In this document: positions 16,621 through 26,357 of the stretch, piece after piece
Layout: each line of letters begins with the position of its first letter
Position numbering within the stretch: position 1 is the first letter of the stretch
NCBI RefSeq assembly: GCF_014201875.1
Contig: NZ_JACHFL010000021.1
Coordinates: forward strand, 14,649 to 78,648
DNA length: 64,000 nt
Origin: Deinococcus humi
GTDB taxonomy: Bacteria > Deinococcota > Deinococci > Deinococcales > Deinococcaceae
Direction: 5' to 3'
Translations under genes and position numbers: made by a program
The notes under the pieces: generated by a model
The model's input: the letters and a program-made list of their open reading frames with translations, nothing else
Told to the model about the DNA's origin: nothing
The model's database searches: none

Positions 16621-19047
16621 CTACCACCCGAGTCCTAAACAGGTGAACTGACTCCAAATCTTGCGCTCCACGGCGCGGTCGAACACGTCGTCGCCGTCCA
16701 CGTACGGAATCCCCGCAAGGTAATCGCCCCGTGCGTGGAACAACGCCTCTGCAGGCGCGAGTCGCTCATCAAGGTGGCGCCGCATGAATGCCAGGTGCAT
16801 TGGCCCGCCGTACGCGAGCTGCCGTTCACCTGGCGAATAGTGCGTGCCCGTGCAGCCTACGAAGGCACGCGCACCCGCCCGTAAGAACCGTAGGGCGATC
16901 GAACGATCGGCCGGCAGGTCCGCGACGCCACCTTGCGTTTCAAGTGCACGCCGCTGCGCGATCAACGCGCCGTAACAACATCCGGTGAACACCACCCCCC
17001 CGAACGTGTCGGGCACGAGGGCTGCGTTAAACGCCTCGAGCACCTCGCCGCCCGCTTCACCCCAGAAGCGCGTCGTGTCTCGATCGCTGCCGTGCAGCAT
17101 GAAGTACGCGAGGCTCGCGTTCACGTTCGCACTTCGAATGTGTCTCGCCTCTGTCGGTCGGCTTGCAAGCAGAGGGAGCTGCCCGGGAATGCTCTGCCAG
17201 ATGGCGTTTGCGAATGGACGCGCGGCATTACGCACACCGAATTTTTCCGCGCCACCGACGGGAGCCCCTAGAAGAGCGCCGAGCAGCGTCGCGGCGTCGC
17301 CACCGTCCGGGACACGTGAGACAGGAACGCTCGGCAGCCCATCTCCGTCGAGGTCGCCGTACGGATCGTCGGACCACACGATGAACTGGTCTTCGTCGTC
17401 GCGCGGGTCGAGGCGTCGATCGGCGCGCAAGCGGTCGCTGAGAACGTCCACGCGCTTGGCAGGCAGCACTTCGTATCCGCCGAGGAGGACGACCCCCTTC
17501 ACGTCATGGTGCGCGCGTAACGCTGTGATGGCCTCGTCAAAACTCCCAACACGCAGCAAGGTATGCCCAGCCGATTCGACGAGCCGCATTGCCCGAGTCG
17601 TCGCCTCCACTCCCACACGCCGCTCGAGTTTGCTGGGGTTCGTCACGAACATGAGGTGCGGAAGCGCGCGACCTTGCGCCAACTCTTCTCGGTGAGGCGC
17701 GCTCGGCGGATCCGCTGCGATCGACGTTCGTCCGGCGGCGGGTTCGCTGCTTTCACCGAAGTGCACGTGGATGTGTACCGTCGAGACGCCACTCGGTACA
17801 TCAACGTGGACGTGCACCTCCTGCGGGGAGGTCGAATTGAACTGCGGTTCGTCGCTCGAATTTGGAGTGAAGTCGTCGACGCGTCCGCGCTCTACAGTTA
17901 CAGAGTCACCGTCGAATCGGACGCGGCCGTTGCGGTCGGTACGTGCGAATTTGAACGCCGCGTCCGCCTGCCGCAGTTGCGCGAGGACCTTCGCGTTGGG
18001 GTGTTTAGGGTCATCGCTCCCCCCAGTATGGACAACCACAGCGGGTGCGAGGGCCTCGAGTGTAGCAATGTCGAAACCGTTCTCAGCCGTGTGGTGGGCA
18101 GTCTTCACGAACTTGTACGGTGCGTCGGCCAGCACCCGCTCCAGCAGGTCACCTATCTCTTCGTCGATGGAGGGTACTTCCGATCGCGCGAACTGCAAGT
18201 CACCCGTCAGCAGCACGCGCCGGCCGGGCGGACCGAGCCGCACGACGATACTTTGGTTGTTGATCACGGCACCCCTCGCTACACGGTCGGCCAATGGCTC
18301 ACCGTCGCTCAAGCGCTCCTCAACCAGCGCACGGTACGACGCGAGTTCTTCGGTCCCAGCGTCAGAAAGGCGGGCAAGCACGGCTGCGTCGCCTCCCTGC
18401 TCGCGTTGCAGCAACTCCGCGCACGTGAGGAGTTGCTCGATGCTAGGGCCGAGTATTTTCAACTCCACCTCTGCGAAGGCCTCTTCCACAACCGAGTGGT
18501 CATCTCGACCGTACCGCACGACGCGCGTGCCCCGTGTGGCAAGGCGCTGCAACATGCGCGTGTACCGCTGCTCAAGCGTCACCGCGTCCTGCAGGAACGC
18601 TCGCAGGGCCTCATCGGATGAGTCTACGCGCGACTCTTCCCGCAGAGCAGCGAGCACGCGTAGCGCCGATGAGGACAGATCATCGACTGCATCGGGTTCC
18701 GCGCCATCGAACGTCCGCCCGAATCCCAAGTACTCGTCGGCAACAAGCGCCACATCGGCGGTGAGGTCACCCGCTTCAACCATGCGCGGGAGACACCCGA
18801 TGTGGTCCGCATGGCAGTGCGTCACGATGAGCAAGTTCACGTGTACGGGGCTATCACCACCGACCGCTTCCCGCAGTTGCTGTGGAATGGACGGCGTGTC
18901 CCCTTGACCTTGAAAGTCGCTCGCGTGTCCACCATCGACGAGGACGCAGGTGTCACCGAACCGGACGAGGACGCAGTCACCGTATTTTTCACGTCCCACG
19001 TCTAGAGCGTGAACTTCGAAAGTCGCTGGCGGTAGAAGTTCGCTCAT
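16621..19047 (-). CDS. Metallo-beta-lactamase fold fused to a C25/caspase-like peptidase
   Basis: 808 residues in two modules. The N-terminal module (1 to about 390) is a ComEC-like MBL hydrolase: DGGHASD, the zinc motif HCHADH (77-82), VLLTGDLQFA and KTAHHTAENGF, all consistent with an intact metal site. A His/Val-rich linker follows. The C-terminal module (about 450-808) resembles clan CD peptidases of the C25 (gingipain) type. It has DDPYGDLDGDGLPSVPVSR (calcium-like DxDxDG loop), the catalytic-His segment YFMLHGSDRDTT (near 650) and VVFTGCCYGALI (Cys near 688). AAAGGAAG precedes the ATG. No signal peptide, so it acts in the cytoplasm, unlike secreted gingipains. I do not know a named family with this architecture. 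Confidence 0.75.
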   Translation of the reverse strand: MSELLPPATFEVHALDVGREKYGDCVLVRFGDTCVLVDGGHASDFQGQGDTPSIPQQLREAVGGDSPVHVNLLIVTHCHADHIGCLPRMVEAGDLTADVALVADEYLGFGRTFDGAEPDAVDDLSSSALRVLAALREESRVDSSDEALRAFLQDAVTLEQRYTRMLQRLATRGTRVVRYGRDDHSVVEEAFAEVELKILGPSIEQLLTCAELLQREQGGDAAVLARLSDAGTEELASYRALVEERLSDGEPLADRVARGAVINNQSIVVRLGPPGRRVLLTGDLQFARSEVPSIDEEIGDLLERVLADAPYKFVKTAHHTAENGFDIATLEALAPAVVVHTGGSDDPKHPNAKVLAQLRQADAAFKFARTDRNGRVRFDGDSVTVERGRVDDFTPNSSDEPQFNSTSPQEVHVHVDVPSGVSTVHIHVHFGESSEPAAGRTSIAADPPSAPHREELAQGRALPHLMFVTNPSKLERRVGVEATTRAMRLVESAGHTLLRVGSFDEAITALRAHHDVKGVVLLGGYEVLPAKRVDVLSDRLRADRRLDPRDDEDQFIVWSDDPYGDLDGDGLPSVPVSRVPDGGDAATLLGALLGAPVGGAEKFGVRNAARPFANAIWQSIPGQLPLLASRPTEARHIRSANVNASLAYFMLHGSDRDTTRFWGEAGGEVLEAFNAALVPDTFGGVVFTGCCYGALIAQRRALETQGGVADLPADRSIALRFLRAGARAFVGCTGTHYSPGERQLAYGGPMHLAFMRRHLDERLAPAEALFHARGDYLAGIPYVDGDDVFDRAVERKIWSQFTCLGLGW

Positions 19048-19280
19048 GCTCTTCCTTTCCCGTCCCTATCGGAAAGTGTGAGACGGATACGCGACGCTGA
19101 ATCCGTTAGACGTGGTGCTGCCCTAATTGTAATTGTCCTACCGGAACGGGCTACGGTCAAGTGGCCAGCTACTATCAGTCGCTTTTTCAATCGCGCGTCC
19201 TGTGAGAATGACTCAATATGGCGTAGACCCTCTCTAGACTGGACCGACCGGGAGAACCTCATGGGTGGAGGCGCGCTCCC

Positions 19281-20159
19281 TCAGCTGGATTTTGGGCATT
19301 TGATGATTACGTTCGGCGCCGTGGACAGCCGCGTGAATCCGAGCGTAGAGTTGTTAAAAGTCAAAACACGCATCGTGGGGCTTGACAATGCTTGCCCGTT
19401 TACGTCTTGCAAGTGTCTGTTGGTCGTCTCGTTGGCCGCGTCGACGAAGCTCGCTCGCGCAAGGAGTTCCCTAGCTGGCTGCCACGTCAATTGAGAAGAT
19501 CGAGTCGTGTTCGCGTTGAGACGGTACGTGGTATACCTCGCCAATTGTGTTCCATTGCCTTCTGCCACGGTCGCCACCATGCCTTCGACCGGCACGTCGC
19601 ATTGATTCTGAATGACGACAGTCTTGACTGCATCCCGAGCCGCTTGAACGGCTTTAAGAATGCTATTTACATCATCTGGACGCCCGTTGAATCCAACGTA
19701 CATCATGTGGGCCACTAGTGCTCCACCCCCTACAGTACAGGTTTGCCGATCGCAGGCGTACGCGGCTACCTGCCAAAGAGGGCGTTCCAGCGCGGCAAGG
19801 ACGCGTTCAACATTTGAGCCCCACCTTAACAGCGCAGCCTGAGATTGAGCATCTGTCTCATCCAACGCGTCAGTGATCAACCTGAGCTCCTGCTGCCACG
19901 TTGTCCGCAATGAGGCGGTCACTATTGGTGGAAGAGCGACCCTTGTAACGCTTCTTGCGTCCCACGCAGACATATCAACAATCACCACTTTAGGCGGCGC
20001 GGTGATGACAAACTGCGTATTGTTCTGGTTACGTATGATGAGGCGTACTTCATCGCAAACGTAACCGGCATTTGCTGGCGACGTCGGCTCGCACGGTGCG
20101 GCCAGAGAGCAACTTGCCAGTGCTAACGCTACCATTGCCGAAACGATGCGTAGAGTCAT
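19281..20159 (-). CDS. Predicted lipoprotein of unknown function
   Basis: 292 residues. The N-terminus MTLRIVSAMVALALASC carries a lipobox (LASC), so it is likely exported and lipidated at that Cys. The mature part contains several Cys (PCEPTSPANAGYVCDEV, AYACDRQTCTVGGG, NQCDVP, KCPKSS) that could form disulfides, and a beta-rich C-terminus. CTGGAGC precedes the ATG. It is transcribed toward the MBL-protease gene, with a 233-bp gap (19048-19280) in between. No family recognised. It marks the right end of the hydrolase/protease island and may be its cell-envelope component. Confidence 0.6.
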   Translation of the reverse strand: MTLRIVSAMVALALASCSLAAPCEPTSPANAGYVCDEVRLIIRNQNNTQFVITAPPKVVIVDMSAWDARSVTRVALPPIVTASLRTTWQQELRLITDALDETDAQSQAALLRWGSNVERVLAALERPLWQVAAYACDRQTCTVGGGALVAHMMYVGFNGRPDDVNSILKAVQAARDAVKTVVIQNQCDVPVEGMVATVAEGNGTQLARYTTYRLNANTTRSSQLTWQPARELLARASFVDAANETTNRHLQDVNGQALSSPTMRVLTFNNSTLGFTRLSTAPNVIIKCPKSS

Positions 20160-20206
20160 GCTCCAGCATACGCGCCTAGAAAGACATTACGTAAAGTTGA
20201 GCACGA

Positions 20207-20326
20207 CCTCTATACCGGACAACTTGACTTCAAGCCGCGCCTGGTGCATGAAATGGAGTGCTCAGCAGCCTGATCAGTGTGGGTAGCTCGGGCAGTCCCC
20301 ACCGCAGCGCATGGCCGAGCCGTACC
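20207..20326 (+). repeat. Left arm of a 120-bp inverted repeat
   Basis: Starts CCTCTATACCGGACAACTTG and matches, with only a handful of mismatches, the reverse complement of 21292-21411. The two arms enclose the degenerate IS3 fragment. Far longer than normal IS3 terminal repeats. Confidence 0.85.
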
Positions 20327-20412
20327 GCATAAGGCTTATGGCCGTTCGGTCATGAGCCTTGTGAAGTTGCTAAGGTTCGGTGGAGGGAGAGTTAGGATGA
20401 CCCACATTCGAG

Positions 20413-21291
20413 GTGATCACGCTCAAGGCTAGAGAAATCTACACATCTCAATTCAAGCAGGAAGCCGTCCCGCTCGTCAAAACGACTAGTAAGAGCTGTG
20501 CTGAGGTCACGTGTGACCTCGGGCTTCCCCCTCATTACGTCGTCGGCTGGCGATAGCAGCACAACAAGCAGGAGTGGGGCGGCCGCCCAATGTTCACTGG
20601 GCGCGGCAACGCCGCGCTCAGTGCTTAGGAAGCCCGCCTAAGAGCGCTCGCACGAGAGCTTGACGTCACCCGTCAGGAGCGCGACATCCTGAAAAAGACG
20701 CTGGCCTTCTTCGCCAAACAGCCCTGATCTTCCAGTTCATTACTGAACACCGGCACGAATTCACAGTCAACCGGATGTGCCAGTTCTTGGAAGTCAGTCT
20801 GAGCGGGTATTACGCCTGGGGGAAGGCTGGACAGTGCGCGGTGTCAGGAGGAGGCCAGGCTGACCAACAAAATCAAGTTCTACTTTGACCGGAGCCGGGA
20901 AACCTATAGCACCTTTCGGCTCAAGGCCGGCCTTGCTGAAGAGGACGGGTTGCAGGTCAGTCGCCGCCGAATTGGGCGTCTAATGGGTTCAGCGAACCTC
21001 AGGGTTCGCTGTAAGCGAAACTTTCGCACCACGACGCAATCGAAGCATTCGTATTCAGTGGCCGAGAACATCCTGAACCGTAACTTTCAGGCCTCCGCAC
21101 CGAACCAGAAATGGGTCACGGACATCACGTACCTACCGTATACGGACGGCTGGCTTTACCTGGCGACCGTCATGGATCTGTACTCGCGCAAAATTGTGGG
21201 GTGGGCCATGCATGAACGCTTGGAAACCGTGTTGGTCACGGCGGCCCTACATATGGCCGTATATCGACGCCGACCAGGAGCGGTAAGGCGT
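20413..21291 (+). pseudogene. IS3-family transposase (OrfA + OrfB), decayed and truncated
   Basis: OrfA (20413-20727) reads IYTSQFKQEAVPLV with two internal stops and then [19 protein letters not shown], the classic IS3 OrfA leucine-zipper end. OrfB begins with [15 protein letters not shown] and carries stops and shifts before an intact stretch from 20950 with NQKWVTDITYLPY (first catalytic Asp) and YSRKIVGWAM. The coding similarity ends near 21290, where the right inverted-repeat arm begins. The second Asp and the Glu of the DDE triad are therefore absent. Not functional. Confidence 0.8.
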
Positions 21292-21411
21292 GGAACGGCT
21301 CGGCCATGCGCTGCGATAGGGACTGCCCGAGCTACCCACACTGATCAGGCTGCTGAGTACTCCATTTCATGCGCCAGGCGCGGCTTGAAGTCAAGTTGTC
21401 CGGTACAGAGG
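21292..21411 (-). repeat. Right arm of the 120-bp inverted repeat
   Basis: Reverse complement of 20207-20326 with few mismatches; its outer end reads GTACCGGACAACTTG toward the centre. It abuts the truncation point of the IS3 OrfB. No obvious target duplication outside the arms. Confidence 0.85.
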
Positions 21412-21778
21412 CAACGAACCAACGGACCAGCTATAATTAGAGCTCTACATCACGTGTAGGCCCTTAGAGGGTGCCAAGATGACTATTTAAATAAGAGTAC
21501 AAATTTTTGTTGGGAGCGAACATAAAAGCTGAAAAGCCTTTGTAGGACAGCAGAAGATCGACAGCATGATTTGACGTGATCGTGAGACCCCTCCGTCAGC
21601 AGAGCAGTACAACGTGTAAAACGTGCTCATAGTTGGACCTGAGGCGAAGAGTCCATCATTGGAAAAGACCGTACAGCTGTAGCTTTTACGCAAATAACAA
21701 ACTGAAGCTCTAAAGTTGGAACTCGTTCTTGGCACCCTCTGGTGACCTGGCCCAATCTTCCACCCTTCTCGAGGCAGT

Positions 21779-23107
21779 ATGTTGAAAAGACCCCACCCAC
21801 GGCGGCTCTTCCTTGTACTACGACGTTTGCTGCTTATCTGCATGCTTCCACTTGCCACCACCCCAGTGCTTGCCGCGACAGTCGCTTTAGAGAAACCTGA
21901 TGCCACTGTCGCCACCGCTTGGATGTCCCTCGCTTTGGAATTAGTGCAGAAAACCCCCGGTTTCTCCCCGCCCGTCGCGTCGCGCGTCTTCGGTTACTTG
22001 GGAGTTCTGATGTATGAGGCTGTGGTTCCCTCCCTGCCCGAGCGTAGCTCGCTGGTGGGGCAACTCCCCAGGCTGAACACCTTGCCACAGCCTAATTTAG
22101 GCCAGACCTACCATTGGTCTACGGTGGCGAACAGCGCGCTCGCCCACTTAATGGGGCGCTTCTTCACGTCCGCTGGACCAGAGCAATCAGCTAAAATTGC
22201 AGTTCTCGATGCCCACATGCAGACCGTCCACCGTCGTTTTGTGGATGAAGCGACGTTCGAGAGATCAGCGCAACACGGCAGAGTTTTAGCTGATGCAATT
22301 TACACATGGTCACTCGAAGATGGCGCAAAGAATACGAGCATTTACACGCCCTCAAGCGCTTCCGGGAGCTGGCAATCTACTGCCCCTGGGCACGCTGGAC
22401 CACTTCTACCTGGATGGGGGCACAACCAGCTGTTCGTCCCGACGACCTCTGCCGATTGCCGCATACCTGGTCCCCCCCCCTACAACGAAGCGGAGGAGAG
22501 TGCATTCCACACTCAGGCGTTGGAGGTATACGCTGTGAGTCGTACTCTCACGCCTGAGCAACGTGAAATAGCACTCTTTTGGTCGGACGATCCGGGTCAG
22601 ACAGCTACACCTGCAGGGCACTGGATTGCACTGCTCACGCAGATCTTGAAAGAGCAGCGAGTGCCACTCGGCATGGCAGTCGAAGCGTATGCCAAGCTCG
22701 GTATCGCGGTAACAGACGCCTTTATTGCCTGCTGGCGAGCTAAGTACGACTACGACCTGCTCCGTCCTGTCACTTACATACAGAGGGTTAAGGATGCAGA
22801 CTGGTTACCCCTATTGAACACACCCCCTTTCCCGGAGTACCCCAGCGGGCATTCAGTGCAATCGGCGGCGGCGGCCGAGGTGCTTACTGACCTTTTCGGG
22901 CCAACTCGAGCCTTTACTGACCACACTCACGAAACGCGCAGTCTTCCAGCCCGAAGCTTTACATCATTCAGGCAGGCTGCAAGCGAGGCTGCCCTCTCAC
23001 GCCTATACGGCGGAATTCATTTCCGTGCGGCTATCGAGGACGGGCTTACTTTGGGGCGATGCATCGGGGTCCATGTGCTTGCGCTGCGGTGGTATCGCGG
23101 ACTCTAA
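21779..23107 (+). CDS. Secreted vanadium-dependent haloperoxidase / PAP2-superfamily protein
   Basis: 442 residues with a signal peptide (Arg-rich start, hydrophobic LLLICMLPLATTPVLA). The vanadate or phosphate pocket motifs are complete: KYDYDLLRP (Lys and Arg), PEYPSGHSV (near 352-360) and SRLYGGIHFRAAIEDG (Arg and His). These are the residues of vanadium haloperoxidases and of the related acid phosphatases; length fits the haloperoxidase group. GAGGCAG lies just before the ATG. It stands alone between IS remnants. Whether it oxidises halides or acts as a phosphatase cannot be told here. Confidence 0.88.
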   Translation: MLKRPHPRRLFLVLRRLLLICMLPLATTPVLAATVALEKPDATVATAWMSLALELVQKTPGFSPPVASRVFGYLGVLMYEAVVPSLPERSSLVGQLPRLNTLPQPNLGQTYHWSTVANSALAHLMGRFFTSAGPEQSAKIAVLDAHMQTVHRRFVDEATFERSAQHGRVLADAIYTWSLEDGAKNTSIYTPSSASGSWQSTAPGHAGPLLPGWGHNQLFVPTTSADCRIPGPPPYNEAEESAFHTQALEVYAVSRTLTPEQREIALFWSDDPGQTATPAGHWIALLTQILKEQRVPLGMAVEAYAKLGIAVTDAFIACWRAKYDYDLLRPVTYIQRVKDADWLPLLNTPPFPEYPSGHSVQSAAAAEVLTDLFGPTRAFTDHTHETRSLPARSFTSFRQAASEAALSRLYGGIHFRAAIEDGLTLGRCIGVHVLALRWYRGL

Positions 23108-23302
23108 CTCTGGAGGATCTCGCTCAAATAGCGTTTGCTCTCCTTCCCCGTCTTAAGTGATAGGGCCTTCTCGCCGTCACCTCGTCCGACCTGTCCTCCA
23201 GTGATAGTGGCAAATTATTAGGCTGGGGTGACCTCAGTACCCGATACTTTCCGGGCTGGAGTTCCGGCCCTGATTTCTGGTAGGACAGGTTGCTGACCCT
23301 CC

Positions 23303-24484
23303 CCCCGTTTCCAGTGCCAACCTGAGTGCAAATTCAGGGGCACACTGGAAGACGCATGAAGGGAAAACGGTATACCGAGCAGCAGATCCTCGACATCGTT
23401 GGATAGCTCGAAGCGGGCACCGCCATCACGAATCTGACGCGACTCCATGGGGTTGCGATGACGACGATCTACCGCTAGAAGGCAAAATACGGTGGCCTGT
23501 CCAGAGACGACACCCGAAAATGTCGGCAGCTGGAAGATGAAAACAGTCGGCTGAAGAAGCTCGTCGCCGATCTGTCACTGCACAACGCCATGCTCAAGGA
23601 TGTGGGGCGAAAGTGGTAGGGCCTGGGACGTCGTCCCAGGCGCAAACGCCGCTCAAAAAACAGATGATTTCCGTCCTCAAGGGGACGTTCAACACCAGTG
23701 AGCGACGGGCCTGTCGGGCATTGAGCTTTTCCAGAACCACCCCCAAAAGAGTGAAAGACCTGGTGCTGATCGAGCGTCTTCGCGCTCTGGCCTCGGAACG
23801 ACCTCGCTTCGGGTACCGCCGGTTGCACCTCTTCCTGAAGCGCGATGAACTGCCCATCAATCTGGGGCGGGTGTATCGCGCCGAAAGTCTCGCTGTACGC
23901 TGGAAAGTGCGCCGGAAGCTCGCCATGGGTGAGCGTCAGAAAAAACCCGTGGTTTCTGCTGCAAATCAGCGCTGGAGTCTGGACTTCATGTCGGACCAGT
24001 TGGCTTCAGGACAGCGATTTCGGGTGCTGAACGTAGTGGATCATTTCACCCGCGAGTGTCTGGCGATGCACGTGGGGGTCTCCATCACGGGTCACGACGT
24101 CGTTCGCGAGTTGGCAGCGGTGGTCCGATTCCGAGGTCGGCCGCAGGCAATCATCACCGATAACGGACCGGAATTTGTGGGAAAGGCCTTGGATCTCTGG
24201 ACGCACGAAACCGGGATTACTTACCTGTTCACCCGCTCTGGAAAACCAGTGGAAAACACGTATATCGAGAGCTTCAACGGGCGACTGAGGGATGAGTGCT
24301 CGAATCTGCAATGGTTCCAGAGCCTGGAATAGGCCCGCGTCATCTTGTCGGCCTGGAGAATCGATTACAACCAGATTCGTCCGTACACCGCACTCGGTGT
24401 CTGGCCACCGAGTGCATTTGCCCGCCTGGAACAGGCGGGCTGAAGTAAGCTGAAAGTTGCAAATTGGCTGGCACCGCAAACGGG
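23303..24484 (+). mobile_element. IS3-family (IS407-like) insertion sequence, inactive
   Basis: Ends are weakly inverted: the left reads CCCCGTTTCCAGTGCCAACC and the right, read inward, CCCCGTTTGCGGTGCCAGCC. It contains OrfA and OrfB in the typical overlapping arrangement, both with stop codons. The gap 23108-23302 upstream shows no gene. Confidence 0.75.
23356..24443 (+). pseudogene. IS407-like OrfA/OrfB transposase with three premature stops
   Basis: OrfA (23356-23619) starts MKGKRYTEQQILDIVG, then TAG, and has a second TAG after TTIYR; it ends with the usual LEDENSRLKKLVADLSL helix. OrfB (23613-24443) is readable through NQRWSLDFMSDQL, IITDNGPEFVGKAL and ENTYIESFNGRLRDEC, so the DDE residues are present. 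A stop after WFQSLE then precedes the last segment, IDYNQIRPYTALGVWPPS. Transposition by this copy is unlikely. Confidence 0.85.
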
Positions 24485-24713
24485 GCACTCTCATCGTCGT
24501 CCACATCGCTGGGTATGCACGGCAGTTCATGCCTTTATTTTGCCCTCAGCAGAGTCGTCCCTCTTATTTTGGAACTCTCCTGTTCCCTAGCCTCTAGCTA
24601 ACGAGACCTGTCGTCCTCTACGCTATCGATCTAACCGAGCATTTCAAAGTGTGTTCACTTCCTGCGGATCGCCCCTTGAGCCGCATGGGAGACCTCGTGC
24701 ACGCTGATCGTCT

Positions 24714-25346
24714 GTGACCGACGCCAATCCCTACCGCCACCGTTTCCCGATGACCATCATCTGATACGCGCTATGTACGCGCTATGGCTGCATTAAGTTC
24801 GCTCCCCTGCAAACTGAGAAGCTACAGCACCTTGATCCCTGCCTCTGTTCCCGCCGGTTCCTAGACGAGGTCTGCGTGAAAGTCAGTGAGGTGACTCATT
24901 GGCTGTGGAGAGCCGTAGATTAATACGTTACTGTGCTCGATATCGTTCTGCAGGCGCAACGCGATCCTCACGCCGCAAAGTCTTTCTTGACCCGTTTGCT
25001 GAGGAAATACAACGTTCCAGAGGCCCTGCACACCGCCCAACTGAGGAGCGAAGTCGCTGCTACCGCCCGCTGCAACTACCTGACCGAGCAGTCTTACCGG
25101 CCCACACGACAACAGAAACGGAGTCACCTTGGATTCAGGCCTCAGGAGCGCTTAGGAGTTTCTGAATCTGCATGCTCGAACGACCCACCTTCACCAGCAC
25201 ATGCGGATCACCGTTCCTTCCTACACCCAACGAACCCTTCAGAAGCAGGCCTTTCAGACCTGGCGTGAAATTGGAGCAGGAGTGGCTTAAACTTCAGGCC
25301 ACTCCTGGTCTTTGCCTACCCCAGACCAAGTTAAGGCAACCACAAC
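24714..25346 (+). mobile_element. IS6-family element remnant
   Basis: Starts with the IS6-type N-terminus VTDANPYRHRFPMTII, directly followed by a stop. Most of the middle is missing, then come HWLWRAVD, LDIVLQAQRDPHAAKSF, LLRKYNVPEALHT and TARCNYLTEQSYRPTR, all typical of IS6 transposases. The right end near 25330-25346 (GTTAAGGCAACCACAAC) resembles the terminal repeat of the second IS6 remnant at 31015-31031; no matching left end was found. Internally deleted and dead. The stretch 24485-24713 holds nothing recognisable. Confidence 0.75.
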
Positions 25347-25388
25347 TATTGGCAGTTGCCTTCGAATAGGGCCGTGTACTATGCAGCC

Positions 25389-26357
25389 ATGAGCCTGGAG
25401 CTGATGGCTGCCAACCTCGACCTTCAGGGGCGCGCCGACCGGGTGGCGCACCTAGATTCCGACAGCCTGAAGAAGTCCGCGTTGCGGGCAGCCCGCGACA
25501 TAGACGTCGAGGGGCTGTGGGCGCTGCTCGAGGCTTATTTAGTGACGCGCGGCGGCCGAGGCGCGCGCGTGAGCGTCAACACCCTGGAGGCGTACCGTAT
25601 AGGCCTCGACACCTTTCTGGCTTGGGCAGGTCCGGCGGGTATCAGCCTGCTCCGTCCTGGGCCGAATGCCGGGTTCCGGTACGTCCGGCATCTGGAAGGC
25701 GCAGGCCTGGCCCCCAGCAGCGTGCGCGTGCGCTTGAGCGCCGGCAAGGCCTTGTACGCCGCTCTGCGCTGGACAGGAGCCTGCGAGGCCGCGCCCTTCC
25801 TGGACGTGCGGGCCGCCAGCGATCCGGTGCCCCGGTGGGAAAAGCGCAAGCCCTACTCCACCGAGGATGTGGCATTGCTGCTGCGGCATGCGGGAGTCCA
25901 GGACGCGGTGATCGTCGTGCTTGGCGCGCACGTGGGGCTGAGAGCGACGGAGATGACGACACTGCTCAGAAAGGACTTGCACCTGGATGCGCCCGAGCCG
26001 TACCTGACCGTGACCGGCAAGAGGCAGCGCCGCCAGGAGGTGGCGCTCTCCCCTACTGCGGTCAAGGCGCTACGCACGTGGCTAGCTGCGACGCCCAATT
26101 ACGGCCCCCGGGTGCTGACCATCCACACCCGTCAGAGCGTGGAGAATGCGCTGAAGCGGCTGTGTCAGGAGGCAGGCGTACGCTACGGGGGCCGCGAGGT
26201 TCACGGCCTGCGCCACAGCGCGGGCACCCGGATCTACAGCGAGAGTGGAGATCTGCTGGCCGTACGGGACCATTTGCGACACCGCACCGTCGACAGCAGC
26301 GAGATCTACGTGGATTACGCGCGGGCGGGCCGCAAGAAGCCTGTGGGTGACTGGTGA
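25389..26357 (+). CDS. Tyrosine recombinase / XerC-D-like integrase
   Basis: 322 residues from the ATG at 25389 (an in-frame TTG 33 bp upstream is possible; neither has a clear ribosome site). The N-terminal SAM-like domain (NTLEAYRIGLDTFLAW) is followed by the catalytic domain: GLRATEMTTL (Arg near 181), a Lys in VTGKRQRRQEV, VHGLRHSAGTR (His and Arg near 271-274), HLRHRTVDSS and the nucleophile in SEIYVDYARAG (Tyr near 306). All catalytic residues are present. It lies about 1 kb before parAB, so dimer resolution or integration of the replicon is likely. The upstream boundary is an IS6 end, so its native promoter may be lost. Confidence 0.9.
   Translation: MSLELMAANLDLQGRADRVAHLDSDSLKKSALRAARDIDVEGLWALLEAYLVTRGGRGARVSVNTLEAYRIGLDTFLAWAGPAGISLLRPGPNAGFRYVRHLEGAGLAPSSVRVRLSAGKALYAALRWTGACEAAPFLDVRAASDPVPRWEKRKPYSTEDVALLLRHAGVQDAVIVVLGAHVGLRATEMTTLLRKDLHLDAPEPYLTVTGKRQRRQEVALSPTAVKALRTWLAATPNYGPRVLTIHTRQSVENALKRLCQEAGVRYGGREVHGLRHSAGTRIYSESGDLLAVRDHLRHRTVDSSEIYVDYARAGRKKPVGDW

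Noticed and set aside
16985..18907. Long plus-strand open frames opposite the MBL-C25 gene
   Set aside because: Ser/Arg-rich antisense shadows of a GC-rich gene; the minus-strand gene has clear catalytic motifs and a ribosome site.
21330..21360. HTDQAAEYS at the end of the decayed IS3, looking like the second DDE aspartate
   Set aside because: It lies within the right arm of the 120-bp inverted repeat, the spacing from the preceding coding block is wrong, and the neighbouring residues do not fit.
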